A program made the position numbers and the translations under genes. Under the pieces are notes generated by a model. That model was not told where the DNA came from. It made no database searches and saw only the letters and a list, made by a program, of their open reading frames with translations. From Nannocystis sp. RBIL2 (GTDB lineage Bacteria > Myxococcota_A > Polyangia > Nannocystales > Nannocystaceae), in the NCBI RefSeq assembly GCF_026626745.1, contig NZ_JAPNJW010000001.1:1890001-1954000 (forward strand): 64,000 nt of DNA, read 5' to 3'. Shown one piece after another: positions 37,648 through 45,710 of this stretch. Position 1 is the stretch's first letter; every line of letters begins with the position of its first letter.

Positions 37648-38670
37648 CTACGCCGGGCGGCGTGCCGGCCAGTGGAACCAGGCGACGAAGTGATCGCGGA
37701 TCAGCTTGGCCCCGAGATACGCCTCGCGGAGGGCCTCGCGCGTCGAATCGAGGCCGTAGCCGTGGCTGACGATGTCGGTGCAGATCTGCAGGCCGATGCC
37801 GTGGCCGTCGGTGGTATAGCGGCTGGCGAAGATCCGGCTGAAGTCGTCGCCGAGGTCGGCGAGCAGGCGGGCGCGGTGCTCGGGCGTGACCAGGTTGCTG
37901 ACCACGAAGCGCAGGTCCGTGTCCTCCGACTCGGCGAGCGGAAAGATCTCGACGTGGACCACCGCGTCGGAGGCGAAGCGCGACGCGTTGTTGATCAGGT
38001 TGTACATCACGCGATCGAGCGCCGCGAACTCCATGCAGCACTCGGACACCGAGCCGCTGAAGTCGCACGCCAGCTCGATGCGCACGCGCCCGGCGTCGGC
38101 CGCTCCGTACGCGATCCCGGCCCACTTCTCTACCAGCAGCGACGTGTCGTGCTCGGCCGGCGACAGGTCGACCGCGTAGCCGGCCGGGTCGAGGTCGGGC
38201 AGCGCGTTGCGCATGATCTTGAGGTGGTCGCGGACGAGGAAGAACACCCGCTCGACGTCCTCGGCCTCGGCCTCGTCGGCCTCACACAGGTCGAGGTGCA
38301 TCAGCAGCCCGCTCAAGCTGCCGCCGCGGACGTCGTGATAGACCTTGCGCACCGCCATCGGCGTGTCCTCGGCGACCAGCGCCGCGCCCAGGCCGCGGAT
38401 CTGCTCGCACAGCTCGCGGTAGTCCTGCCGCGCGAGCTCGGCCTGCAGCAGCGGGACCCCGGCCTTCGGCTCGTCGAGGCGTTGCACGATCCGCTGCAGC
38501 GACCGCAAGAACTCGTAGATCCGCCGCACCACCGGCGCGTCGCCCGGCGCCAGGTCGTGGACCGACGCGACCACCGTATCTCCCACGTAGCGACGCGGCC
38601 GCGGGCGAATGTTGGCGGGCGACGCGAGTGCGAGCAATTCGGGGCGCGTGAGCGGAAGAGCGGACTCCAT
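37648..38670 (-). CDS. cytoplasmic sensor-type histidine kinase
   Basis: The 340-residue protein has no membrane span. A helical N-terminal half (IYEFLRSLQRIVQRL) precedes a DHp-like helix with the likely phosphoacceptor in VRKVYHDVRGGSLSGLLMHL (His followed by Asp-Val-Arg, as in some non-classical HisKA families). A long coiled segment follows, then an HATPase with N box DRVMYNLINNASRFA and G box TTDGHGIGLQICTDIV. The ATP lid is short. ATG 38670 is used. No receiver is fused; the stand-alone receiver at 40000-40368 is a possible partner 1.3 kb away on the same strand. Confidence 0.82.
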   Translation of the reverse strand: MESALPLTRPELLALASPANIRPRPRRYVGDTVVASVHDLAPGDAPVVRRIYEFLRSLQRIVQRLDEPKAGVPLLQAELARQDYRELCEQIRGLGAALVAEDTPMAVRKVYHDVRGGSLSGLLMHLDLCEADEAEAEDVERVFFLVRDHLKIMRNALPDLDPAGYAVDLSPAEHDTSLLVEKWAGIAYGAADAGRVRIELACDFSGSVSECCMEFAALDRVMYNLINNASRFASDAVVHVEIFPLAESEDTDLRFVVSNLVTPEHRARLLADLGDDFSRIFASRYTTDGHGIGLQICTDIVSHGYGLDSTREALREAYLGAKLIRDHFVAWFHWPARRPA

Positions 38671-39365
38671 GGGACGAGAGCATGCTGCCCCCCATGCCAT
38701 GTACTTGCAAGCCGGCCGCGCAGCCGCCGATCCGTCGCCGGCGTGATCGCGCCGCCGTGCAAGGTTTGTCTCCGCTTCGTCCAACGTGGCGGTTGAAACC
38801 GCGCTGAAGCGTACGGCCGAGGCCGCTGGCGAGGAATTACGAACTCGACCGCCGCGCGGGACATTCGCGCTTCGATCGCGGCAATCGCCGCGGCGAGGTG
38901 GTCTTATCATCACGGTCAATCGCGGCACCATGGCCCCGCGACATGTCACATCGGCGGCGCGCGCTCTCTTCACAATTCCCCGCGGCGAGCGTGCCTCGAT
39001 AGGCCGGCGACATGGCCCGAGGACCAGGTTCGCGGCGCGCCGCGCGGCCGGGCCGCTGGCTCGCCCGCTCGCCCGCGGCGCGAGCGTCCGCGAGGCCCCG
39101 GCGCGGCGCGCGGCCGGGCCCGTCTGTACAATGTCTGTCCTGGTTGTAGAAGGTTGTCCTCGTCGGCTCCGAGCGGCCGGGGTTCGCTGTTCACCGGCGA
39201 AATCGCGGCCCTCGGTCTGTTGATATTGGCGCCGCCCGGGGCGCGACTTGACGCAGTGTCGCCCCCCACGCTATCGTCATAAGAGCCCTGAGGCAGAGAT
39301 CGGGGCTCCATCTTTCCACCCTGGGGCTCGCGCGCGCCGCCGCCGGGAACAGGCGATTGTCGCGC
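38671..39365. other. intergenic region, divergent promoters
   Basis: These 695 bases separate the leftward histidine kinase from the rightward 39366 gene. At 39030-39122 a very GC-rich stretch has two similar blocks containing GCGCGGCCGGGCC. A sigma-70-like promoter is listed at 39248-39277. No gene is recognised. Confidence 0.45.
39248..39277 (+). promoter_or_regulatory. sigma-70-type promoter for the 39366 gene
   Basis: TTGACG (39248-39253), an 18-base spacer and TATCGT (39272-39277). Transcription would start near 39285, giving a leader of about 80 bases. Confidence 0.5.
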
Positions 39366-39971
39366 ATGCAAAACCCCCTCAAACATTATTCACTCCGCCT
39401 GACGCTGCGCAGCCCGATCCTCTCGCTGGGGCAGCGACGGCGGCGGGCCTTCGACCTGTTCTTCGGCGAGCTCGTGCGCGACGACGACGTCACCTGCGCC
39501 GCGGCCAACGTGTACGCAGTGCGCCTCGGCGCCGGGGACGTGCACTACCCCCGGGCTGCCGCGCAGATCGGCAGCGAATACCTGGTGCGGGTCTGCGACG
39601 AGGCGCTCACCCGCGACGGCCACGTCCAGGAAGAGATCGCCGATTGCTTCTGGCACCCGGTGACCGACGTCTACGTCCTCGACGGCCTGACCGGCGCCTT
39701 CGAGGCCGCCGAGCGGCCGGTCCTCCTCGGGCTGTTCGTGCAGACGATGTGGGCCGCGCTGTCGCGCGAGAGCGGCATCCTGTTCCTCGACGTCCCCGCG
39801 GCGGAGCTGCCGTTCTGGCGCCACCTGATGGGCGCCGAGCAGCTCTCGGGCTTCGTCGTCGCCGGGGGCGACGAGCTGGCGCGCAACGACAGCAGCCGCC
39901 GCGCGTCGGGGTTCGAGGATTACGCCGCGCTGGCGCAGCTGCACGGTCGCTCGGACGCCGGCCGCAACTAG
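39366..39971 (+). CDS. hypothetical soluble protein
   Basis: The 201-residue protein (ATG 39366) has a conserved look (LTLRSPILSLGQRRRRAFDL, DDDVTCAAANVYAVRLGAGD, ADCFWHPVTDVYVLDGLTGA, GILFLDVPAAELPFWRHLMG) but no domain that I can name. There is no signal peptide or membrane span. It is transcribed convergently with the receiver-only regulator (28 bases between stops). Its neighbours on both sides are signalling genes, so a regulatory role is possible, but nothing in the sequence proves it. Confidence 0.65.
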   Translation: MQNPLKHYSLRLTLRSPILSLGQRRRRAFDLFFGELVRDDDVTCAAANVYAVRLGAGDVHYPRAAAQIGSEYLVRVCDEALTRDGHVQEEIADCFWHPVTDVYVLDGLTGAFEAAERPVLLGLFVQTMWAALSRESGILFLDVPAAELPFWRHLMGAEQLSGFVVAGGDELARNDSSRRASGFEDYAALAQLHGRSDAGRN

Positions 39972-39999
39972 CACGAATGCGGCGCGGCCGGGCCGGGAC

Positions 40000-40368
40000 T
40001 CAGCCCGCGGGCGCGGGGCCGCAGTATCGTCGTACGAGCCCGAGCAGCAGGTCGAAGTCGATCGGCTTGCGGACGAACCCGGAGACCCCGGACGGCGCCT
40101 TGTCGGGGTGCGCGGCCGACAGGACGACGACCGGCAGCGCGAGGATGCGGTCCTCGTCGCGCAGGATGTCGACCACGTCCCAGTCGCCGAGGATCGGCAT
40201 CATCAGGTCGACCAAGATCAGGCAGGGATCGCGGTCGGAGCGGCGCAGGTAGGTGAGCGCCTCGTCGCCGCTCCTCGCCTCCTCGACGACGTAGCCCTCG
40301 CGACGCAGCAGCACAGCCGTGATTCCCCGAATTTCGGAGTCGTCTTCGATGATGAGAATCGTGGGCAT
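40000..40368 (-). CDS. single-domain response regulator (CheY-like receiver)
   Basis: This 122-residue protein is a receiver and nothing else. The acidic pair is in ILIIEDDSEIRG, the acceptor Asp in LILVDLMMPILGDWDV, the Ser/Thr switch in VVVLSAAHPDK and the conserved Lys in GFVRKPIDFD. It has no output domain, so it would act by protein contact or in a phosphorelay. The ATG at 40368 is set by the fold. The stand-alone histidine kinase at 37648 and the hybrid kinase at 1267 are the only plausible donors in the window. Confidence 0.93.
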   Translation of the reverse strand: MPTILIIEDDSEIRGITAVLLRREGYVVEEARSGDEALTYLRRSDRDPCLILVDLMMPILGDWDVVDILRDEDRILALPVVVLSAAHPDKAPSGVSGFVRKPIDFDLLLGLVRRYCGPAPAG

Positions 40369-40618
40369 CTCGCGGAAAACCTAGCAGACGATTCGCGGTG
40401 CGCATGGCGAGCCATGACCACACAGCGCCTTCGCCGCGGCGGGCCGGCGACCAGCGACCTCAGCCGTCAGTTCGGAAGCCAGGCGCTGGGGTATGTCGCC
40501 CGCCCGCCTGCGCCCGGCCGCGCCGCGCGAGGCCCGCAACGGCCCGGACCGGCCTCTCTGCCGCGCTGGCTGGCCTTTCGAGCACGCGGCGGGGGGCATG
40601 CTATTCTCGCCGCGGTCG

Positions 40619-41323
40619 ATGAGCAACGCCGGGTCCGAATCTCGCTCCGACGCCCGTGCCCGCCTCGCAGCGATCGTGGAGGACGCTTACGACGCGATCC
40701 TCAGCAAGTCGCTCGACGGCACCATCCTGTCGTGGAACCGCGGCGCGGAGCGCCTGTTCGGTTACCTCGCGCACGAGGTCGTCGGCCGCCCGATCACCCT
40801 GCTGGTGCCCGCGGAGCGCGTCGACGAGGAGGCCCAGGTCACTGCGCGCATCGGCGCCGGCGACCCGCTCCCGCCGTTCGAGACCGAGCGGCGCTGCAAG
40901 GACGGCCTGCTCACCGCGGTGGTCCTCGCCGTCTCGCCTCTGCGCGACGAGCACGGCCAGATCGTCGGCACCTCGATCGTGGCCCGCGAGCGCAATGACG
41001 GCACCCGCGTCGAATACGACAGCGCCGCCGCGTTCAACCCCCTGCGCGACTCCAACCCGACGATGGCAACCCTGCTCGCCGCGCTCGAGGACGAGCTGCG
41101 CAACCGCCTCCACGTCGTCACCATCTCCGCCCACCTCCTGGCCCGCAGCCCCCGCGGCGACGCGGCCGCCGACACCGCCCGCGAGCTCCTGGCCCGCCAG
41201 GCGAGCGAGCTCCCGCGACTGATCGGCCTGTTCACCGACACGGCCGCCGGCCTCGCGGAGCCCGTTCCGGAGCGCAAGGACGCCCCCGACAAGGGCGTCT
41301 CGGACGTGGTCTCGCTGGCCTGA
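40619..41323 (+). CDS. PAS-domain protein with degenerate histidine-kinase dimerisation helix
   Basis: The 234-residue protein (ATG 40619) has one PAS domain (about 18-135: EDAYDAILSKSLDGTILSW, GAERLFGYLAHEVVGRP, ETERRCKDGLLTAVVLAVSP). It then has a helix EDELRNRLHVVTISAHLL that aligns with the H box SHELRNPL of HisKA but has Asp where the phosphoacceptor His should be. A second helix follows and the protein ends without an HATPase domain. It therefore cannot be a kinase. It may be a sensor that dimerises with, or competes for, a true histidine kinase. Confidence 0.82.
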   Translation: MSNAGSESRSDARARLAAIVEDAYDAILSKSLDGTILSWNRGAERLFGYLAHEVVGRPITLLVPAERVDEEAQVTARIGAGDPLPPFETERRCKDGLLTAVVLAVSPLRDEHGQIVGTSIVARERNDGTRVEYDSAAAFNPLRDSNPTMATLLAALEDELRNRLHVVTISAHLLARSPRGDAAADTARELLARQASELPRLIGLFTDTAAGLAEPVPERKDAPDKGVSDVVSLA

Positions 41324-41501
41324 ACCGCGGCCGGCGGCCTCGCCTGGCCCCTGGGGCAGGGCCAAAAGGTCATGTCTCCACGGCCAGGCGATGCGGGTCG
41401 CCTGGAGCGAGGCGCGCACCGCCACGGTGCGCGCAGGCGTCCGCAGTGCGCAAGCGACCCTCGGTCCGCGGATCGATCTCGACCCCCTGGATCGGCGCGA
41501 G

Positions 41502-41768
41502 TTACCTCCTGCGTGCGAGAAGGCGCTCGAGCTCGGCGAGTGCGGATGCCGCGGTATCGGCTACCAACCGAGGGTGGTCCGCCTTGGAACGCACCCGCGG
41601 GATCGTGATCGACGAGTGAGTCCCCCTGGAGCGACCGGCTCCCCGATCTTCATTCGACGCTGCCTCGACGGCGACGCGCGCGGACCGTAGGGTCTCCACG
41701 CCCAATTGATGGAGCACGTGAGCGACAGCGGGCATGTCTGCGGCCTTCGGCACCCATCCCGATCTCAT
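41502..41768 (-). CDS. doubtful small protein
   Basis: An 88-residue frame from ATG 41768 (or ATG 41735) reads AVAHVLHQLGVETLRSARVA and ends LVADTAASALAELERLLARR, which resembles an ordinary helical C-terminus. GC at third positions is lower than in neighbouring genes and no ribosome site is visible. No family is recognised. Confidence 0.28.
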   Translation of the reverse strand: MRSGWVPKAADMPAVAHVLHQLGVETLRSARVAVEAASNEDRGAGRSRGTHSSITIPRVRSKADHPRLVADTAASALAELERLLARRR

Positions 41769-41769
41769 A

Positions 41770-41798
41770 TTGACACCGATTCGGTCGGCCCATAGCTT
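41770..41798 (+). promoter_or_regulatory. sigma-70-type promoter directly before the beta-helix lipoprotein
   Basis: A perfect TTGACA (41770-41775), a 17-base spacer and TAGCTT (41793-41798). The ATG at 41808 is 9 bases after the -10, so transcription should start at or within a few bases of the start codon. This would give a leaderless mRNA. Confidence 0.6.
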
Positions 41799-41807
41799 CT
41801 CGCCCCC

Positions 41808-43184
41808 ATGTCACTATTGGCTCGAGAGAACCATTCGTCGATCTTCACCTGCATCATCGGCGCGACGCTGCTCGCCTGCTCGTCCTCGCCGAACACCACC
41901 GACGACGGGAGCACCGGTAGCAGCAGCGGCGGCAGCGAGACGGCCACCGCCGACACCGGGAGCAGCACGGCCGACGACAGCCTCTCGCCCACGACCACGA
42001 CCAGCGAAGGCAGCACCTCCGGCCCGACCACCTCCGACAGCGAAGGGGTCACCGGCACCACCAGCGGGTCGACCGGCGACGATGACAGCACCGGCGACAG
42101 CAGCAGCAGCAGCACGACCTCGGGCGACGACGAGGAGCCGCCGTCGACCACCTTCGACGAGCGCGGCTGCACCCTCTTCGTCGACCAGCTCACCGGTGAC
42201 GACGGCAACTCCGGCAAGGCCAAGGACCAGGCGCTCGCCACGATCAAGGCAGCCACCGGCATCGTCGCCGCGGGTGACACCGTCTGCGTCTACCCCGGCG
42301 ACTACGGGGCCTTCAAGAACACCGCCCACGGGACCGCGGATGCGCGCATTCACTACGTCTCGGTCGAGCGCTGGCAGGCCAAGGTCTCCGCCCCGACGAT
42401 CCCGCTGCAGAACGTCGGCGACTACGTCGACATCGACGGCTTCGAGGTCACCACCACCGACGAGAGCATCGGCCTCGGCATCTCCAACGGAGACGGACAG
42501 CTCGCCAACCACTGCCGGATCTTCAACAACCACGTGTACGGGATCGTCGCCAAGACCCGCGGCGGCAGCGGCGGCGCGGGCATCCTCTCCGCCGGCTGGG
42601 TGTCGCAGAAGCCGTATCAGGGCGAGGACGTCGAGATCTTCAACAACTTCGTCCACGACATCGGCAACCCCGGCGAAAACGCCGGGCTCGTCCAGGGCAT
42701 CTACGTCTCGCACCCGCACGCGAAGATCTACAACAACATCGTCTACAACGTCTCGGGCTGGGGCATCCACGGCTGGCACAACGCCAACTACGTCACCGTC
42801 TCCAACAACCTGACCTCGAACACCGAGGGGATCGTGCTCGGCAACGGCGACTCGCCGTGCGGCCAGATCACCTGCGAGTTCACCGACTATTACGTGACGA
42901 ACAATATCCTGTACGACGACCGCGTCGGGATCGTGCTGTACGACGGGCCGAATCACCTGGTCTCCCACAACAACTTTTATTTGACCGAGCCGAGCGGCGA
43001 CAACCCCACGACGGACGATCCGCAGCTCGTCGGTTACGCGCTCGACCCCGACGGCGACTTCCACCTCGGCCCGACGAGCCCGATGATCGACGCCGGCAGC
43101 CCCGAATACGCCCCGGCCTTCGACTTCGACGGCAAGTCCCGCCCGAAGGGCGTGGCGCCGGACGTCGGCCCCTACGAACGCTGA
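41808..43184 (+). CDS. lipoprotein with right-handed beta-helix domain
   Basis: This 458-residue protein has a lipobox (IIGATLLACSSS) and an 85-residue Ser/Thr/Gly/Asp linker. The rest is a parallel beta-helix with a pectate-lyase-like opening (CTLFVDQLTGDDGNSGKAKD, ALATIKAATGIVAAGDTVCV). Repeated coils follow with Asn ladders (CRIFNNHVYGIVAK, VEIFNNFVHDIGN, AKIYNNIVYNVSGWGI, YYVTNNILYDDRVGIVLY) and a typical end (PMIDAGSPEY, DFDGKSRPKGVAPDVGPYE). Such proteins often bind or cleave polysaccharides, but no lyase active site is certain. It sits on the outer surface or in the outer membrane. Its promoter implies a leaderless transcript. Confidence 0.9.
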   Translation: MSLLARENHSSIFTCIIGATLLACSSSPNTTDDGSTGSSSGGSETATADTGSSTADDSLSPTTTTSEGSTSGPTTSDSEGVTGTTSGSTGDDDSTGDSSSSSTTSGDDEEPPSTTFDERGCTLFVDQLTGDDGNSGKAKDQALATIKAATGIVAAGDTVCVYPGDYGAFKNTAHGTADARIHYVSVERWQAKVSAPTIPLQNVGDYVDIDGFEVTTTDESIGLGISNGDGQLANHCRIFNNHVYGIVAKTRGGSGGAGILSAGWVSQKPYQGEDVEIFNNFVHDIGNPGENAGLVQGIYVSHPHAKIYNNIVYNVSGWGIHGWHNANYVTVSNNLTSNTEGIVLGNGDSPCGQITCEFTDYYVTNNILYDDRVGIVLYDGPNHLVSHNNFYLTEPSGDNPTTDDPQLVGYALDPDGDFHLGPTSPMIDAGSPEYAPAFDFDGKSRPKGVAPDVGPYER

Positions 43185-43526
43185 GTCGGCCCCGTCGACG
43201 GCAGAGCCCGCGTCGACAGGGTCGCCCCGCGGGCCGCACGTGCCCGGCTCGAGCTGCAGCCGTCATCTCGGGCGAGTTGCCGTGCTCGCCCGCGGCGCTG
43301 TGGATGAGGCCGTCGTCACAGGCGGCGAAGATGCAATCGAGGTCGGCGCCGCGAAGCTCGGCGACGGCCTGCCGCCCGCCGCGCCGGTCGGCGCCGCGGG
43401 CGAACTTCGCCGGCTGCCCGGGCGCGGCGGTCCCGGCGCGGCCTGTAGATGCGTCCAGTCGACGTTTGTGCAGGCAGAGGCGCGCTCACGCTTCCAGCGT
43501 CCGACGCGCCATGGTACTGCACAAAC
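43185..43526. other. intergenic region
   Basis: No gene is recognised in these 342 bases. The only structure is the inverted repeat at 43514-43535, which surrounds the start of the next gene. Confidence 0.45.
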
Positions 43527-43535
43527 ATGCAGTAC
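43514..43535. promoter_or_regulatory. 8-bp inverted repeat spanning the start codon of the Fis-like gene
   Basis: GTACTGCA (43514-43521) and TGCAGTAC (43528-43535) pair perfectly around a 6-base loop. The proposed ATG (43527) lies at the loop edge. It could be an operator for the HTH protein itself or an RNA hairpin that masks the start. Confidence 0.45.
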
Positions 43536-43880
43536 ACGAGCATCCCCCACCCGCCTGTGCAGGCGGCCGAGGTGGCGACTCGGATCATTCACGAATGGGC
43601 GGCGGCCGGTCTCCTGCCCGGTCGTTCGCGCCGGCCCGCCGCGGGGTCCTCACGACATTCGCCGCCGGCCGCGGCGAATGCGGCGAGCCGGGCCTCGCAG
43701 CCGGTCGTGCTCGACAGCTTCAACCTGGAGGCCGCCGAGCGCCGCCTCTGCGAGCAGGCGCTAGCGACCGCAGGCTCCCTCGTCCACGCCGCGGCCGCTC
43801 TCGGCATCACGCGGCATTCCCTCAAGCGCCGCATCGTCAAGCTCGGGCTCGTCTGGCCGCGCCATGGATCGGAGTCTTGA
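43527..43880 (+). CDS. Fis-type helix-turn-helix protein
   Basis: The 117-residue protein has a variable N-terminal half (QYTSIPHPPVQAAEVATRII) and a C-terminal Fis-type HTH: FNLEAAERRLCEQALATAG, then AAAALGITRHSLKRRIVKLG. This is the DNA-binding helix pair found at the end of sigma-54 activators, here without the AAA+ domain. It should be a small DNA-binding regulator. The start is uncertain, because ATG 43449 is also in frame. An inverted repeat spans ATG 43527, and three phased GGGCGCCC palindromes lie 250 bases downstream, so there are candidate targets on both sides. Confidence 0.65.
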   Translation: MQYTSIPHPPVQAAEVATRIIHEWAAAGLLPGRSRRPAAGSSRHSPPAAANAASRASQPVVLDSFNLEAAERRLCEQALATAGSLVHAAAALGITRHSLKRRIVKLGLVWPRHGSES

Positions 43881-44231
43881 GTCGGCCTTGGATCCGAGCC
43901 GATGATTCGTCGCCTGCGCAGCGGCGCTCTCGCCCGCGCCGCGGGTGCGAGAGCACCGAGGGCCGCGCGCCCCACCTCCGGCCCCGCAGCCCCCGGCGCG
44001 CCGCGGCCGATCCAGCGAGCTGCGCAGAGGACGGATTTGCGACCGACCAGGGCGTCTCGGCGTGAGGGCCGCAATGGCCGTACCTGCGAGGTGCCGGGCG
44101 CCCTCCAATGGAGCGAGCCCCGCGGGCGGGCGCCCACGGGCGCCCGCGGGCGCCCGCGCGACCGATTCCTCATTACGAAGACAGGGTCGACGCCGAGCGC
44201 TCGCCCCGTGGATTCGGTACCATGGGGGTAT
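43881..44231. other. intergenic region with phased palindromes
   Basis: No gene is seen in these 351 bases. The notable structure is the tandem array at 44128-44157. A -10-like TACCAT (44217-44222) lies 9 bases before the ATG of the next gene, without a clear -35. Confidence 0.45.
44128..44157. repeat. three phased GGGCGCCC palindromes (10-bp tandem repeat)
   Basis: GGGCGCCC begins at 44128, 44138 and 44148, with the linker AC or GC after each copy. The period is 10 bp, close to one helical turn, so all copies face one side of the DNA. The array ends 74 bases before the B12-binding-like gene. Confidence 0.6.
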
Positions 44232-44861
44232 ATGCAAGCAGCTCGGACCGTCACTTTGCTCGACGTGCCATTTCGGGTGCTAGGTCCCGTCCCGCTGGCT
44301 CCCTATCGCCTCGGCGCGCGGCTCCGGGCCGCCGGCCTCACCGCCCGTGTGCTGGATCTGAAGCCCCTGCTCGTCGCCAAGATCGGCCGCGGCGCCTACC
44401 GCGAGCTCAGCGAGAACGACGGGGTCGGCAAGTTCGGCGAGTGGCTGTTCTCGAGCCATGCCTACGGCGATCGCGTCGGTCCCGGCGACGACGCGTTTCT
44501 CGAGCGCTTCGCGGCCGACCTCGGTCCCCTGCGGGTGCTCGGCGAACCGCGTCGCTGGTTGCGGCGGATCCGCGACGAGGTCGTCCCCGAGTTTTTGCGC
44601 GACGCCTGCGCTCGCGTCGAGCTCGCGGGCGTCCCCGCGGTGATCGGGTTCGCCTGCGAATCGTTCCAGACCAATGCCGCCCTCGCCGTCGGTCGCCGGC
44701 TCAAGCGCCGTCACCCGCAGCTCAAGCTGGTCCTCGGCGGCACAGGCGTGCGCGACGGCACCACCGCGTCGTTCCAGCCCGCGCCGTGGATCGACGTAGT
44801 CGCGCCGTCGGGCACCGACGAGCTGCTCGTCCCGCTGTTCAAGGCGCTCGTCGCCGGCTGA
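44232..44861 (+). CDS. stand-alone B12-binding-like domain related to RiPP radical-SAM methyltransferases
   Basis: The 209-residue protein matches the N-terminal, cobalamin-binding part of RiPP-maturation radical SAM C-methyltransferases. It has a first strand and 'slot' (TVTLLDVPFRVLGPVPLAPY), the diagnostic KFGEWLFSSHAYGD, IRDEVVPEFLRDACARVELA, AVIGFACESFQTNAALAVGR and a closing LKLVLGGTGV ... IDVVAPSGTDELLVPLF. It then stops. No CxxxCxxC radical SAM domain follows in any frame, and no precursor peptide gene is evident nearby. It may be a remnant, or a separate subunit or regulator. ATG 44232 is preceded by GGGGGTAT. The gene is convergent with a lipoprotein gene. Confidence 0.72.
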   Translation: MQAARTVTLLDVPFRVLGPVPLAPYRLGARLRAAGLTARVLDLKPLLVAKIGRGAYRELSENDGVGKFGEWLFSSHAYGDRVGPGDDAFLERFAADLGPLRVLGEPRRWLRRIRDEVVPEFLRDACARVELAGVPAVIGFACESFQTNAALAVGRRLKRRHPQLKLVLGGTGVRDGTTASFQPAPWIDVVAPSGTDELLVPLFKALVAG

Positions 44862-44883
44862 GCCCGGCGCGCGGTCCCGCGGC

Positions 44884-45498
44884 TCACACGCCGCAGTCCG
44901 TCTCGCCTTCGATGCAGGTCTCCTGGTCGGCCTCCGAGGCGAGTCGGAGGCAGTGGAAGTGTTCGGCGGGATCCGGCATCGCCAGACATTCCGTGAACGT
45001 CGCGGGGCTCTTCAGAGTCACGAGGGTGACCGGGTCTTCGACCCACCAGCACAGGTCGCCCACCCCGCCCCGGGACTCGATGGCGGTCCCGTCCGCCAAG
45101 ATCTGGTAGTGCCCGTATTCGTCGAACTGGCCGCTGCCGGCCTGAAAGGTCCAGCGGACGGTCCCGACCTTGCGATCGCGCAGGGCCTCCAGCGCGCACT
45201 TCAGGTTCGCAACGAGCTGCGCGTCGTCGCCGGCCTCTTCGTCGTCGGTCCACGCGACGGTCTCGCACAGCGCCACCGCGCAAGGATCGCCCTCGCTGCA
45301 TTCACAGTTCCCGGAGGGCGCCGCGGTCGTCGAATCGCCCGCGGTCGTCGAGTCGCCCGCGGTCGACTGCGGCTCGGTCGTCGCGGTGCCTGTCGTCTCG
45401 TCCTCGGGGCCGTCGGTCGAGCCGTCGTTCTTTTCGGTGCAGGCGAGCACGAGCGACAGGACGCACAAAAAACCGCAGACGACACGAGCAATCGGCAT
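44884..45498 (-). CDS. cysteine-rich lipoprotein of unknown function
   Basis: The 204-residue protein starts at ATG 45498 with a signal peptide and lipobox (GFLCVLSLVLAC), then a Thr/Ser/Asp linker (STAGDSTTAGDSTTAAP). The mature domain of about 140 residues has ten or so cysteines (NCECSEGDPCAVALC, LKCALEAL, GDLCWWVED, TECLAMPD, FHCLRL, ETCIEGETDCG) and is probably a disulfide-bonded surface module. The frame is open further upstream, but that part would translate the hairpin at 45595-45614, so the lipobox start is chosen. No family is recognised. Confidence 0.8.
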   Translation of the reverse strand: MPIARVVCGFLCVLSLVLACTEKNDGSTDGPEDETTGTATTEPQSTAGDSTTAGDSTTAAPSGNCECSEGDPCAVALCETVAWTDDEEAGDDAQLVANLKCALEALRDRKVGTVRWTFQAGSGQFDEYGHYQILADGTAIESRGGVGDLCWWVEDPVTLVTLKSPATFTECLAMPDPAEHFHCLRLASEADQETCIEGETDCGV

Positions 45499-45594
45499 GC
45501 CGCTGCATCCAGCAATTGTCGGACCAACTCGCCGCGGCTCGCACCCGCCCCCCGGCAGCACGAGCCCCCCGGCGATCGTCGCGCCTTTGCGAAA

Positions 45595-45614
45595 ACATGT
45601 CCTTTCGGACATGT
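45595..45614. repeat. ACATGTCC / GGACATGT stem-loop
   Basis: Arms 45595-45602 and 45607-45614 pair perfectly around TTTC (GAAA on the other strand, a stable tetraloop). On the minus strand the stem is followed by TTTT, as in a terminator, but the element lies in the space between two divergent genes. A matching stem occurs at 46433-46452. Confidence 0.55.
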
Positions 45615-45675
45615 CCATGAATTCTCTCGCTGCCCCGCTGACAGCGCCGTCGTGAGCGTGACAGCGCTGTCGCGG

Positions 45676-45704
45676 TTGACCGGGCCTGCGCGGGTTGGTA
45701 GCCC
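45676..45704 (+). promoter_or_regulatory. sigma-70-type promoter before the MYXO-CTERM gene
   Basis: TTGACC (45676-45681), a 17-base spacer and TAGCCC (45699-45704). The ATG follows at 45711, six bases after the -10, again implying a leaderless transcript. A perfect palindrome GACAGCGCTGTC (45660-45671) lies just upstream of the -35 and could be an operator. Confidence 0.45.
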
Positions 45705-45710
45705 CTCTTC

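Larger units (their letters stand above)
41324..41807. other. intergenic region with weak hairpin, doubtful ORF and promoter
   Basis: A short hairpin (TGGCCC 41345-41350 with GGGCCA 41359-41364) follows the PAS gene and may end its transcript. A doubtful minus-strand ORF (41502-41768) and a strong promoter (41770-41798) are listed separately. Confidence 0.4.

Noticed and set aside
39030..39122. GC-rich paired blocks before the 39366 gene as a terminator or origin
   Set aside because: The similarity is mostly from base composition. No clean inverted or direct repeat longer than about 13 bases was found.
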